64,000 bases of DNA from Pipra filicauda. Its lineage: Eukaryota; Chordata; Aves; Passeriformes; Pipridae. The position numbers and the translations under genes were made by a program. Of this stretch, positions 11,401-22,722 are shown in pieces; within the stretch, counting starts at the first letter, position 1, and the number at the start of each line of letters is the position of its first letter. The stretch lies in NCBI RefSeq assembly GCF_003945595.2, contig NW_024104532.1:2727501-2791500 (forward strand), written 5' to 3'. Below the pieces are notes generated by a model. That model was not told the DNA's origin, ran no database searches, and saw only the letters and a list, made by a program, of their open reading frames with translations.

Positions 11401-14400
11401 GACATGTGAAAAAGAAACTGCAAAAAAGGCACCTTATTAGATACAGTTTGCATTAACCAAACACAAGGCTGTCTGACATATCTGAGGGCAGGCTGTTTGA
11501 AAAACATATATAAAACCTTCTACATGGGGAAAAAATAAGGTTGTGATGTAGAGAAAGGAGCTGCCAAAGGCCATCAGAACTCCATAGTGGGAGCTGTTCA
11601 CATGACACAGATACACCAGAGCAGAAATGAGCTGCAAACATCTCACAGAGCACCACAGTCTAGTGAGAATGGAAAAAAATACAGCAATACCTTCGCTAGT
11701 GCATTAAGTCCTAAAGCTGTTGCGACAGCACCGGTGGTGGCAGAAACATAGGCTGTTCCCAGCTGGCTAAAAGAGAAATTAAAATGTTTGCACATGCACA
11801 ACTACATTTATGTCACTTTTAAAAATAATTACATTTCACACATGTAGTTATGCCCCCCCCGAAGTTAAGAAGTAGACCTCTTTGTGCTGCTGCAATAAGA
11901 TGTGGAGGGAAGACCTAAAAGGACCCTAAATTAAACCATTTTATTTCACTAGCAGTAAAGTCATCTATCAAGCAGCATTGTAATATTGAATCGGGTTCTG
12001 CTGGTTGTGCCTGTTCAGCATTTTTTCATGTGTCTAAATGAACACCTTGAAGGATTAGTTCTCTATTTAATTTCCCAGTTGCTTAACCTAATAAAATCAG
12101 TTTGGATTTCTAAGGCTATGTCTAGAATAATAATTAAAATAAACCATACCAAACCCCACACATTCAGACAGCTAAGCTGCAAACACTGCTCTAAACCACA
12201 CTGTACATACTTCCCAGCTAGGAGGTGTCTGTAAATGCTTGAATCCATGGCTTTCTCCTGGCCATCATTAAGCAAGTCAGCCCCCAAACCAGAAAGTCAA
12301 GCACTGCAATTCCAGTTTTCTATTCATAGAATTACGGAATGGTTTGGGTTGGAAGGACCTTAAAGTACATCTTGTTCTACTACCATGCCATGGCCAGGGA
12401 CACCTTCCACTAAACCAGGTTGCTCCAAGCCCCATCCAACCTGACCTTGAACACTTCTAGAGATGGAGCATCCACAATTTCTCTGGGCAACCTGTTCCAG
12501 TGCCTCACCACCCTCACAGGGAAGAATTTCTTCTGTATATCTAACCTAAATTTCCCCTCTTTCAGTTTGATTTCCCCTTTTTCAGCTTGAGATTTCTAGC
12601 TTTCTGCATCTATTTAGTCTCTCTTTTTGCCATCACACAGAAAGAAGCACAGACCATTTCCTTGCAGGAACCTCTTTTTGTAAATAAGCCTCCAGTGTGG
12701 TGTGTGCTGTGCACTGAGAAGGTGGCACAGTGACACACCTAAAGGTCCAAAATATCAGCTTAGAAATATGCTGGTATGACACCAAACTGATGAGGCACTT
12801 GCAAATGGTTGACTGAGCCCTACAACACAGACTCCTGCTAAATCCTACACTGTTAAGAGCTCATGATCAAGGTGCTTGGGGGCTTGTCTTTAATGGTAGA
12901 AATGGAGTTCTTGCCTTTGTCATTCTCAGAATTCTCATTGGTGCATATCAAATTAATAATGAGTATAGATGGGAAAACTTAGCCTTCTCTCACCTCAAAC
13001 TTTAATGCCCAACCATGTTCGAGTACATCAGAGAGCAATTTGTAAACTCATCAGAATTATGTTCAGAATTATGGTTCAGTGTCTGACCTGACAGTGATTG
13101 GGGCATCCCCGCTCCTGTTGGTGTAATTTACTACAGCATTGAAGGACTGGTTGATCCACTGCCAGAAAAGCACTGCTGGTGTCGTTCTTGAAAAGAGAAA
13201 CAATTGTAATTATTATTATTAAAACCGCAGTTGAATCAATAGCACAGAAAAATGATGGCAAATCAAGAAAAGCCACTGCAAGCAGTAACCACGCAGAGGT
13301 TCTTGTTTATTTAAATGAATCAATACAGTAAATGAGATACTGTCTTATTATCAAGAATTCTTCTAGGAGAAGAATTTAAAACCATTGTAATTAACTAGCA
13401 AGGTTCACTTGGGACAAAGGTTTGTTGTAATAATAAAAGCATTACAGCAAACCTCTCTATAAAAAACACCCAGAGAAACAGGAAATGCTCTGATTTCCAG
13501 AATGCTTTTCCAGGGTTATTATTCCTCTACAGTCTGCTAGTTCTTTGGAAGCTCCATAAGTGACTGAGAGGTGGATTTTAGGAGCCAGGGTTTATCCCTT
13601 CAGTCTTCAAAAAGCTAACATAATGCCATTGTTTTAATAAACCTCTGCGACAAACATTCAGTCCCATGTACAACCAGATTAAAAGAGGTAAATCCAAAAT
13701 GAAAAATTATTTTCATTAAAATATCTGCATGTTTAAGTAGAGATACATAACACAAATTAGTCTGGTTCAATACAGCATGACAAAAAGGTGCCAATTAGTG
13801 AGCACAGGTAGGAGGCAGTGAAAAAAATACGTGCTGTACCAGTTGCAGAGTATCCATTTAACAGGCTGATGTGGTCCCTGTTAAACTGCAGATATAATCA
13901 TTTTACAAGGAGGGTATACCATGGGAAAATTATGTGTTTGTGCACTCAGACCACAATCTCTGTCCACAGCAGAGACATCACTGAAGATTCTGCTCCACCA
14001 AAATTTCATTTAGGGGAACCAGGCCACTAAAAGTAACAGCTGCTACTGAAAACTATTTCTTGATCATTAAAATCACGTTTCATAGGACTCTAAAGCTTAT
14101 ATTTAATGAAATTATTTAATAACACAGGCAGCAGCTGCAACAGGAATGTGATTTTCATCAGAGGGCTGATATGGAAACTGAGGGCTAAAGAAGCAGCAAC
14201 AGTTGTACCAATTATTCTGTAACAGGACGAAGCAAGGAAGAGATGCTAGAGCAGAAGATGTGTGTCTGTCATGACATTCTGAATTGGGAAAGTATGTTAT
14301 TTCTTTAAATTGCAAAAAAATTGAAAGATTCAGGAGATTTGGGAATGTATCATTATTCCCTCTGGTTTCCAGTATCTGAGATGCCAAAGTAACAGTGATA

Positions 14401-16497
14401 AACCAGCTGGATTTTTTCCATCACTGCTGCTGTTTGTCCTCCTTTCTTCCTGTGCATGTGCAACTCTTTTCCTGAGTCATCTTTTCCTTTTTCCTTGCTA
14501 CTGGTGTATAGAGGATGTTAGGCCTGCTCTAAGGTTTAGGTGTGACTCACACTGTCTTACTGCACATAGAAGAGCCCTCACAGGTATAACAGGGATTTTG
14601 CTTCTTCCAGTGGCCAGCAGTAACCAGAGCATGTGATGTACAGTGACAGAGAGGATACACTGCATCATCCAAGGACTTCTAAACAGTCCTGTTTGCAGTG
14701 CTGAGGATTTGGCCCAAAGGAACCAATGCCTTCCAGGCTAATAAATCACCTAGTTGTGAATTTGAGCAATAATGCAAAGAAAAGATACAGAGCTGCTCTA
14801 TGTGTTATAAGAATAACAGAACATGTGTAAGAGAATAAGCAGTTAACAGGAGGCAGTGCTTGGGAATAGGCAGCTGCACTGAGGGTTTGATTCATATTAT
14901 TGACTGTTTTTTTACAACACACACGTGTTCAAAAGAGCTGGGACCCTGTTTGGGGTGTGTGTCGAGTTTGTACAATCTCAGCATTCAAAACACCACTGCT
15001 ATTTTCTCTGAGCAGTTCCTGCTGACCAAGCATTGTGCCAAAAAATATTTAACACAGAGGCTGCTAAAAGATCACACTGGCTCCTGCTGTGGACTTCACT
15101 GGATTCCAGAACCTCTGAGGAAATGTAGGGATCAAAGGGGAGCTGGAGGAACTCGATGACCGATGGACCGAAGCATACTGAGTACTCACGTGGCAGACAG
15201 AACATCCTGCATGCCAGACCAACAAGGTTAGACATTCCCAGGTATCTCCTCCTCTTTGTCCTCCTCATAACTCTCCTACACAGATGGGATTTTGGAACAT
15301 TTCCCAGTTTCAGGAAAAGTGGGATGGTGAAGGATGCTAAGGGCTTATTTCACAACTACTTCTAGAGGGAACCGTTAATCAGTGTGAGGGAATGTGAAGA
15401 GAGAAAAGGAAGCAAAAATTTACATTCAAAAACAGTTATTATAAAACTTTTAACAATAACATTGACTTTCACTTATCTAATTCGTAGGCAAATATTTCAT
15501 GTGTTATACTGCCATCCCTTACCTATAAAAGGTCATCATACAACCTGTGATGGTCATGTTCATGGGGACCTGAGCAGACATTCGGCCAATCAAGACCATC
15601 TTTTCACCAGTGTCTGGGTGAAAGGCTGAATCATAGATGTATTTTGCTCTCCACAACTCATCTTCTGTCAAGCCAGGTGCTACAATACCTAGTCTTGGGA
15701 CAAGTTAAAAAACAAAATAACACAACAGCAAAAAGCACAACTGTTATAAAATGCTGCAACCTCCTGTGAGAAGTGTGGCATCAGAGGATTTGGGGATGTT
15801 CACTCTAAGTTAATCAAGCCTCACGCTTAGCTCGTAGATCTTCTTTGGCTTTTAAATGGACTGGTGAAATGAAAAGAATCAAAGCTCCCAGCAGTGGTTA
15901 TGTTGGCTTAGTCAATATATTCAGCACCAAATTTGTATTTACTCAAACCTGTACCAGATTTGAGAGCTAAAATCTCTGGAGCCATTAGCGTGAAACTTTA
16001 AAAATTCACTTGGTGAGTATTTAAGACACCACTTGCTCCAAACAATGCAACACACAAGAGGAAGTTTTAAGCTCTGCTGTCATATAAACTATTTTCAGAA
16101 TTAGACACCTCTGCATTTCAGAACTCTTAACAGGAGTTCTCAGTTGACACAACTCTTCCCCATCCATTTGCAAATTTGTTTTTTAAAAAAAAGAGTTTCA
16201 AGCTCTGAAGTAGGAAAAAAGAGTGGTGCAATGAAAGCAGTGTTTTAAATATTTCCTTTTAAATACATCACCACGTACTTATCATTGACATGGACGTTTT
16301 TTGGGTCAGCAGTAGAAGAAGTCAATGCCATACCTGTAATCATGCACAATTTTCCTTGCATTTTCCAGTTTGGCATCAGACAACAAAATATTCCGGGGGT
16401 CTGTTACAGTAAAGAAGTGATTGGCTCGTCCAGAAAAAGTGCTCTGATCCCATCGGGGCTCCTTGATATTAATATTTAATGGTATATCTGCTGACAT
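2346..16497 (-). CDS. SFXN1: SFXN1, sideroflexin 1 (mitochondrial serine transporter), ten coding exons
   Basis: Coding exons in transcript order: 16497-16334, 15693-15523, 13186-13088, 11766-11691, 11087-11002, 9816-9689, 9152-9103, 4450-4401, 3743-3696, 2442-2346. They sum to 969 nt: 322 residues plus TAA, the same length as human SFXN1 as I recall it. Every junction keeps frame and has GT-AG ends. SFXN1 is a multi-pass inner mitochondrial membrane protein that carries serine into the matrix for one-carbon metabolism. Visible family marks are the N-terminal [87 protein letters not shown], a [11 protein letters not shown] loop, [13 protein letters not shown] and the C-terminal RVYFNKGL. The start lies just inside exon 2, 11 nt after its acceptor. 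A noncoding exon 1 probably lies in the CpG island at about 26.3 kb. The gene is convergent with KIF20A and divergent from DRD1. Confidence 0.96.
2443..3695. other. SFXN1 intron between exons 10 and 11
   Basis: A 1.25-kb GT-AG intron. I see no recognisable repeat or RNA gene in it. Confidence 0.75.
3696..3743 (-). CDS. SFXN1: SFXN1 coding exon 10 (short)
   Basis: 48 nt. The acceptor is gtctcctctag and the donor is AAAG|GTGGGT. It encodes [15 protein letters not shown], the last hydrophobic segment, followed by two bases of Ser. Confidence 0.94.
3744..4400. other. SFXN1 intron between exons 9 and 10
   Basis: A 657-bp AT-rich intron with nothing recognisable inside. Confidence 0.8.
4401..4450 (-). 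CDS. SFXN1: SFXN1 coding exon 9 (short)
   Basis: 50 nt. The acceptor is gttttcaacag and the donor is CTG|GTAAGT. It encodes [16 protein letters not shown] plus two bases of a Cys codon. A 4.65-kb intron separates it from exon 8. Confidence 0.94.
4451..9102. other. SFXN1 intron between exons 8 and 9
   Basis: A 4.65-kb intron. The only element I recognise is a short CR1 piece at about 7966-8072. Short ORFs in it are not supported. Confidence 0.75.
7966..8072 (-). mobile_element. short CR1 fragment, - orientation
   Basis: Contains the inverse of CR1 3' landmarks: GGACACCTTCCACCACACCA, GGTTGCTCCAAGCC, TGGCCTTGAACACTTCCAGG and GGGCAACCTGTTCC. The 3' terminal repeat is missing. Confidence 0.82.
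9103..9152 (-). CDS. SFXN1: SFXN1 coding exon 8 (short)
   Basis: 50 nt. The acceptor is cttacttgcag and the donor is AAG|GTTAGT. It encodes (A)[16 protein letters not shown]. It was missed by simple ORF length filters and was found by homology. Confidence 0.94.
9689..9816 (-). CDS. SFXN1: SFXN1 coding exon 7
   Basis: 128 nt. The acceptor is cttattcaacag and the donor is ATGG|GTAAGA. It encodes [20 protein letters not shown], then [20 protein letters not shown] and GM. Confidence 0.95.
9817..11001. other. SFXN1 intron between exons 6 and 7
   Basis: A 1.19-kb intron with nothing recognisable. Confidence 0.75.
11002..11087 (-). CDS. SFXN1: SFXN1 coding exon 6
   Basis: 86 nt. The acceptor is gtgttttacag and the donor is AAAG|GTAGGA. 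It encodes [20 protein letters not shown] and INIPLMRQ, matching the human [20 protein letters not shown] segment. Confidence 0.95.
11088..11690. other. SFXN1 intron between exons 5 and 6
   Basis: A 603-bp intron with nothing recognisable. Confidence 0.75.
11691..11766 (-). CDS. SFXN1: SFXN1 coding exon 5
   Basis: 76 nt. The acceptor is tttctcttttag and the donor is AAG|GTATTG. It encodes [20 protein letters not shown] and NALAK, a predicted membrane segment. It ends in phase 0. Confidence 0.94.
11767..13087. other. SFXN1 intron between exons 4 and 5
   Basis: A 1.32-kb intron holding one CR1 copy (about 12323-12570). The rest shows nothing recognisable. Confidence 0.78.
12323..12570 (-). 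mobile_element. CR1 LINE 3' fragment, - orientation
   Basis: Begins with ATTCATAGAATTACGGAATG, the inverse of the CR1 3' terminus. It continues with GGTTGGAAGGACC, GGACACCTTCCACTAAACCA, GGGCAACCTGTTCCAGTGCC and CACCACCCTCACAGGGAAGA. Confidence 0.9.
13088..13186 (-). CDS. SFXN1: SFXN1 coding exon 4
   Basis: 99 nt. The acceptor is ctcttttcaag and the donor is CAG|GTCAGA. It encodes [20 protein letters not shown] and [12 protein letters not shown], a strongly conserved sideroflexin segment. Confidence 0.95.
13187..15522. other. SFXN1 intron between exons 3 and 4
   Basis: A 2.34-kb intron with nothing recognisable. ORFs of 90-99 codons near 14.1 and 14.9 kb have no family resemblance. Confidence 0.72.
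15523..15693 (-). CDS. SFXN1: SFXN1 coding exon 3
   Basis: 171 nt. The acceptor is taacttgtcccaag and the donor is TATAG|GTAAGG. It encodes [17 protein letters not shown]... [10 protein letters not shown]... [12 protein letters not shown] second AG lies 5 nt inside the exon, but using it would break frame. The human residue at the exon's first full codon is Gln; here it reads Leu. Confidence 0.94.
15694..16333. other. SFXN1 intron between exons 2 and 3
   Basis: A 640-bp AT-rich intron with nothing recognisable. Confidence 0.78.
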
Positions 16498-16508
16498 CTT
16501 CTAAAACT
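16334..16508 (-). CDS. SFXN1: SFXN1 exon 2, first coding exon (CDS 16334-16497)
   Basis: On the - strand the acceptor is tgttttcttcacag, followed by 11 nt of 5'UTR and then ATG at 16497-16495. It encodes [20 protein letters not shown] through KIVHDY plus two bases of Arg55. The donor is AG|GTATGG. It aligns with the human N-terminus residue for residue. Confidence 0.95.
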
Positions 16509-17267
16509 CTGTGAAGAAAACAGAAAAATGTACAACAGAATTCTACTTATTTCCTAATGCATCTGTAACCTGCAAGAAGTGGTTATGTTTAGAGTAAAAA
16601 AAACCTGAAAGTTTGTTGAAAATACTGTATTGAAGGGAAGAAGAAATCAAATATTTCAAGAGATGCCTGAAGTGCAGTAACAGAAGAAATATTTAGTAAA
16701 ATCCAGTTAACTTCTCTGGCCTAGCAAAACAAAACAGAATTAGGAACACAAACCCACCAAGTTCTTTTAATACATGTTATTTCTCTAAATCCATGTTTTA
16801 ACAACACAGAGATTATATAATACAACAATCTGCCCCATTATGAACACATGACCAGATCTCCTAATGATACTTCAAAGATGGTTAAAGAACTACAAGGAAG
16901 GACACTGATCTAACATAGTTTTGCATTTATGGGGCATAAAGCCCAGAAAATTAAAAAATACTTCAGGATGACTAAGTTTACTTCAACATCTAATGAAAGG
17001 AGGACAGTTCCTCCATAGCACAAGCTATACCAATTTTAACTGTCTTAAGAGAAATTTCTGCAACATATTCAGTAGCCAGTTAAAAAAAGAACATCCTCCA
17101 AATAATGCTTGTTCAATGGCTGAAGGAAATTGGATCTATATAAATACAGATGATATCACACAGCATTTTATCCATTTTAATAGGAAAAACATCATTATTA
17201 TGAGGACAACTAATATCTATAGCATAAGCTGCCACTGAAGTGTATTTTCATCTTAACTCGAGAACAC

Positions 17268-17331
17268 CATGAGGTTGTCTGAGATGATCTTTAAAGTCCC
17301 TTCCAAGCCAAACCATTCTCTGATTCTATAA
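17268..17331 (+). mobile_element. CR1 3'-terminal remnant, + orientation
   Basis: About 64 bp: GAGATGATCTTTAAAGTCCC, TTCCAAGCCAAACCATTCT and the end CTGATTCTATA. This is the last part of a CR1 3' end. Confidence 0.75.
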
Positions 17332-17970
17332 TTCCAGAAGGCCAGTAAATGTGGTACAGGAGGGGAAACTAATCTTTGTCCCCTTCTTCTACTCACATTT
17401 CCCTCACTGTTAAGTTCATTATTGCACAGGACCTTTTATCAATAGGATTATTTTCATGTGATACATTTCTCACCAGGCACATCACAGGTGAACACAGATC
17501 ATGGAAATGAGAGATGACTCAGGGTAGATTTGGAGAACAAAATTCTCATGCAGAGTATCTGAACAGGAGATGCTCCTCAGGTTTCTTTTCCCTTTCTTAC
17601 TACTTTATAATTAAAAATTCCCTCCCATGAACAGTTACATATTGTGAAACAACAGTCCCTCTTCTGGTCTAAAGGGGGAACTGCTGGTTTTACAAAGCCC
17701 TATGAAGGCAAGTGCACTCATTTATTCAAAAATTCTTTTCCACCAAAAAAAAAGAGATAAAAATCTAGACACTAGGGCTGGTAACTTGTTCTATGAATGC
17801 TTCCCTATTGGTATGTCATTTGTAGGAAAGTCCAAGTGTAAAAATATTTTTATGATTAAATTATCTGTTTCATTAAGAAAAGATTAAAATCTGCTTAGGA
17901 TAGCTTATGATAATATGTTTAAAGCTGCCTAATGAATGCTGAATAAAGCAGTCCTTAAATAAAAGCTCTT

Positions 17971-18016
17971 TTCTTTCTTTTCACTCTGATTAGTTCTTTC
18001 TTTTCAGTCTGATTAG
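17971..18016. repeat. 23-bp tandem duplication
   Basis: Two adjacent 23-bp copies (17971-17993 and 17994-18016) of a TTCTTTCTTTTCAC/GTCTGATTAG unit that differ at one base. Confidence 0.8.
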
Positions 18017-18279
18017 CATATACACTACTGGGTTGTGAATTGTTTTTATAACCTTCTGATACTTCTGTCCACAAAACCAAGTAATTTAGTAATAAGAAAT
18101 CTAAACAGTAAAGATCTTCCTTCACTGCAGATGGTTCACGGCGGTACAGAACACAGAATACAACACTTTCACACCCTGTTTTTATCCCCTCCCCACTTGA
18201 CCTACTCCATGTCTACTCTGATGCTGATAGAACTTAGTACCTTGGCAGGAAACTAATTCAACAAAAACAAAGCACCTGC

Positions 18280-18931
18280 ACCTGTATAGGCTGGTGCAGA
18301 GCAGTTCTGTGGAGAACTTGGGGTCCTGGAGGCCAAGAAGGCAAATGGGATCCCGAGGTGCATTAGGAAGAGCATTGCCAGCAGGTCAGGGAGGGAATCC
18401 TTCTCCTCTGTTCAGCACTGGTGAGGCCACATCTGGAGTACTGTGTCTAGTTCTGGGCTCCTTAGGACAACAGAGACATGGAGCTCCAGTGGAAGGTACA
18501 AAGATGATTAAGGGACTGGATCCTCTTCTTACAAGGAAAGGCTGAGGGAGCTGGGGCTGCTCAGCCTCGAGGGGAGACACCGAGAGGGGACCCCATCAAT
18601 GTCTGTCAGCGTCTGCAGGGAGGGGCCAGAGGATGGACCAGGCTCTGCTCGGGGGTGCCCAGCAATGGGACAGGAGGCAACGGGCAGGAACTGGTGCCCA
18701 GGAAGTTCCACCTGAATACGAGGGAGGAAGAGCTTCTTTATTGTGCAGTGACCAAGCACTGGAACAGATTGCCCAGAGAAGGTGTGGAGTCTCCCCCACT
18801 GGAGATACTCCAGAGCTGTCTGGATGCAATCCTGTGCCATGTGCTTTGGGATGATCCTGCTTGAGCAGGGATGTGGGACCAGATGACCCACTGTGGTCCC
18901 TTCCAACCTGACCCATCCTGGGATTCTGTGA
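18280..18931 (+). mobile_element. CR1 LINE 3' fragment, + orientation, longest copy in the window
   Basis: About 650 bp. It includes the end of the reverse-transcriptase-proximal part and the 3'UTR: CACTGGTGAGGCCACATCTG, GAGTACTGTGTCTAGTTCTG, AAAGGCTGAGGGAGCTGGGG, CACTGGAACAGATTGCCCAG, TGTGGTCCCTTCCAACC and a final GGGATTCTGTGAAA. Its short ORFs (up to 157 codons on the opposite strand) are repeat shadow, not genes. Confidence 0.88.
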
Positions 18932-21777
18932 AAGCAAAGTGAGGTCAGCTCAGTCTCCTGGGTTAGGATGTTGAAGAGGCACAGCAGAAGGTCAGGGAGC
19001 ATGGAAGGTCTGCACTCCCACGATCCTCCAACAGACTAATCAGTGATCACCCTGGGTGACCACTGTGCTCAAGTTCAAGATCTGCAGATGCAGGAGTAAG
19101 GTTTACATTTCTTGAGGCCTAGCCTTAAATCTGCAGGGAAAACAACGAACAAGGATCACAGAGCATAGCTAATTTAAACATTTTGACGTGCCAGAATCAA
19201 GAGATTGAGGTGTAAGAGAGGTCTAACTTACTGTAAACTGGAAAAACTCTCAGCCCTTGTCTATCTGCAGGTATGATGGCAGAAGAGAGAGCAAGATCTA
19301 AGCAGTAGGGGTAAGAAAGTAACCAGGGTGGCTGTAACACACTCTAGCAAAGTAAAAGCAACTCGAAGACAATACACAACCACTCTAGTTGCCAGCACAA
19401 GGTAAAATTCCTATTTCCATGCCTTTCTGCTTGCTGTTACCCAGACTAGCCAGACTAAGCTAGCAGAAGCATGTCAGCACATGCTTTGGTCTTTCTTTCT
19501 CCTTGTAAATCTACCCAAGAAGTGTTAGTGCTGCAGCAGCAAAAAGGAACCTACCAGGAAAATGGACAAGATCCATTAATACATGTGCTATAACAAAAGT
19601 TCATGCTTGAACTCACTGCGTGTTTAGAAAAGTGGCAACAGAAAACGCTGACTTTACTATTACCAATTTTAATAAAGATAAAGGACAGTATATAGCCTCC
19701 AATCCTGCATAGGATGTGTGGGTAGGACAGCTGTCTACCCTGAAAAAGGTTAGATCTCATGTAAAAGGGGGTTAAAATTTTAGATGAAAGCTATTTAAGT
19801 GCCCAAACCCATTTTCTTTTCTCAGCGATGTGACTGATATAACTGATTTGCCCTTTTAGTAGGTAAGCAGGAACATTGCTGCCCTAAAGAACTTTAAAAT
19901 GAACCAGACAGACCACCAATGCCCACAGAGAAGGAGCTGGTGTCACACGTACAAAGGAGTGTAAAAGAACTCAGATACTGGAATAATATCATTTGGAACC
20001 ACATAAAACTTGCAGTGAAGTGAAAAGGGTGGCTGGGCTTGCCAGTCTTGGGACTCTGAGTCATAGACCTGTTACAATAGCACCGAAGAGGACAAGGGAA
20101 TCTCTGTCTTGAAAACTTAGAAGTTTTCCAGCAAAATGTTTTTAGCATAAAAGCCCCACCTCTTGTTTAAAAGAGACTGTATGATGCTACTCATGACCTA
20201 TCAGACCCAATTAGTAAATGCTAAAAAGGGAAATAAATCCCATAAAGCAAAAACGTAAGCTAATAAAATGCTGAGGTACTTCAAAGGGATCCTCTTATAA
20301 AACAAAATGTCCAACTATAAAGTAAAAATGGTGACTATGCACAAAAATGGTTTCATCAATATATTATCTACAAGCCACACAGTCATCATCATGAACTATA
20401 TGGCTTTTTTAAAATTTTTTTTATTTAAACAGTGAGACTGTAAAACTCCAAGAAATAGGTACAACACCCTCAATATAAGTTGCCGCAACACTATTTTACC
20501 TACCTGTCACCTTAATTTTCAGATACAATTTCAGAGAGGTGCTGCTTTTTGCATAGGCCATTCAAATAATAACAAAGGTACTGTAATAAAACAGCTTAAG
20601 ATTTAATTATTATTTTGACTACAATGCTTTGTCAAGGGTGTAACTCCACTACCTTCGGTGGCATAATTTTCCATCTGTATTAAGTATGCCCAAGATTTAA
20701 GTTCTCATTATCCATAATTTAATTGTGTAAAGAAAAAATAAAGGACTTTTTGGTTAAATCAAATTTAAATAAATCCATCAGAACCCTGAGATAAATAGAA
20801 AGTTTGAAAAGGAACTGGAAAGCAAAACCACAATTCCTCTACAACAGAGATAAAACTGTTTGCTTTGTTACAGTCAACTAAGGAAGGCAAACCTCAATAA
20901 CTACTAATAACTAATTAAGGAGCTTATGTATAAACACTTGAATTTATTGTTCCCACCTGCTGCTATTCAGTAAGTACCAACAGAGGGGAGACCACCCTGA
21001 AAGAGGACAAACATTTGAATCAACAGCACCTGAAATGTTGAGGTGGAAAGGTACAGCAAAATTGCTCAAGCTGATACCAAAACAACTCTCCACCACAAAC
21101 AATGCCATTAACAGAGGATTTGGGATGAATTTTACAAACACATCAGTTACTGTAGTAACCCATAGTGAAATATCACTTTGAGGTCGTGTTCCCAGAGGAG
21201 GATCAGCAGTAATGGAAAGGATAAAAGACAGCGTTGTAACACGGTCAAACAATTAACATCTATCATGGAAAACATGCAGTAAGGAAGGAAATTAGACATA
21301 TTTTCACTGTTTTAAAGAACAGATCAACTAGAAAGGTATTTAACAGAAGCTCTGGTACCTGCAAACCTTGCAGCTGGTGACGGTCCCCACCACTAAATTC
21401 AATGAGCAACAAAGAAAGGACTATGCTCTCTGGCACAGTCACATCACTAAACCCTTTCAGACCAGGGCGGCTGTATCCAAACTGCCCATGGAGAACGGCA
21501 GCTAAATCCTCCCTCGTGCTGCTGGATTGTCTGGGTGAGCATCAGCTGTCCTGGGCAAAACCGCTCCCGCTGCACTCCAGCGAGTTAACAATGCGGGGCA
21601 CGGCATTCCCATGACCAGGAATGGTTTTTGGCACTGTGTGTGTCCCCAGCACTGACACGGAGGTTTTATTACCCCTATTTCACACCGCGCCTTTTCCTGT
21701 GTACCAAGGCGTGTTTTCAGAATTGTAACTGATTGTGAGTTCATAAATTTTTCCATAAACACAGGACTGTGTTTTCC

Positions 21778-22188
21778 CCCTACGAGGAAAGGCTGGGAGA
21801 ATTGGGATTGTTCAACCTGGAGAAGAGATGCTTAGGGATGTCCGAATTGTGGCCTTCCAGTACCTGAAAGGAGCCTAAAAGAAAGGTAGAGAGAGACTAT
21901 TTACAAGGGCCTGGAGTGACAGGACAAGGAGGAATGGCTTCAAATCAACAGAGTAAAAGTTAGATTGGATATTGGGGAAAAAAGTCTATACTTTGAGGGT
22001 GGTGAGACCCTGGCACAGGTTGCCCAGAGAAGCTGTGGCTGCCCCACCCCTGGAAGTGTTCAAGACCAGGTTGGACAGGGCTTGGAGCAACCTGGTCTGG
22101 TGGAAGGTGTCCCTGCCCATGGCAGGAGGTGGGATGAGATGATCTTTAAGGCCCCTTCCAACCCAAACCATCCTGTGATTCTGTGACT
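21778..22188 (+). mobile_element. CR1 LINE 3' fragment, + orientation
   Basis: Contains GAGGAAAGGCTGGGAGAATT, GTTCAACCTGGAGAAGAGA, CCAGTACCTGAAAGGAGCC, GGCACAGGTTGCCCAGAGAA and TGGTGGAAGGTGTCCCTGCC. It ends CCATCCTGTGATTCTGTGA. Confidence 0.92.
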
Positions 22189-22694
22189 GTCAAGTGAAAG
22201 AACTAGCCAAGCTTGGCACCTTCTCAGCACATGGTTCTGCAGACCAGAGGCAATGAGATGTGGGGATACAGGTGGCAGATCCCAGAGAGGACACCACCGT
22301 GCAAAACTGCACTTCCCAAGTGCTTTACAGCAAATTTCTTTACTGCTCTCTCTCCAGATCTCCCTGCTGCCTCCTCACCTTCGCCCAATGCTCTCCCAGC
22401 TCTAGTAATCAGAAAATAAAAACTTAATAAAAAGCACATTAGAACTCACTGATGACTAAGGTCTTAGTTTATCTGAACAGAAACTCTCAACTTCTTATAC
22501 AGAAATCTTTATTTTAAATCATTAATGCTTTTACTATCTTTTTCATCTTGTACTTTCAATCAGAAAGTGACAATGAACTGAGCTGGAAGCCCCAGTACCA
22601 AGAATACCCAAATTTCTTGCCCTCTCTGATCAGACAGAATCATCTGCCAGTTTGTGGTCTAATGGTTAATAGTAATATTAACTGGACGGGGGAA

Positions 22695-22722
22695 AAGGGC
22701 TTAAGAATAAGGGCTTAAGAAT
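22695..22722. repeat. 14-bp tandem duplication
   Basis: Two exact adjacent copies of AAGGGCTTAAGAAT. Confidence 0.85.

Noticed and set aside
18529..19002. 157-codon - strand ORF
   Set aside because: It is antisense to a CR1 3' fragment.
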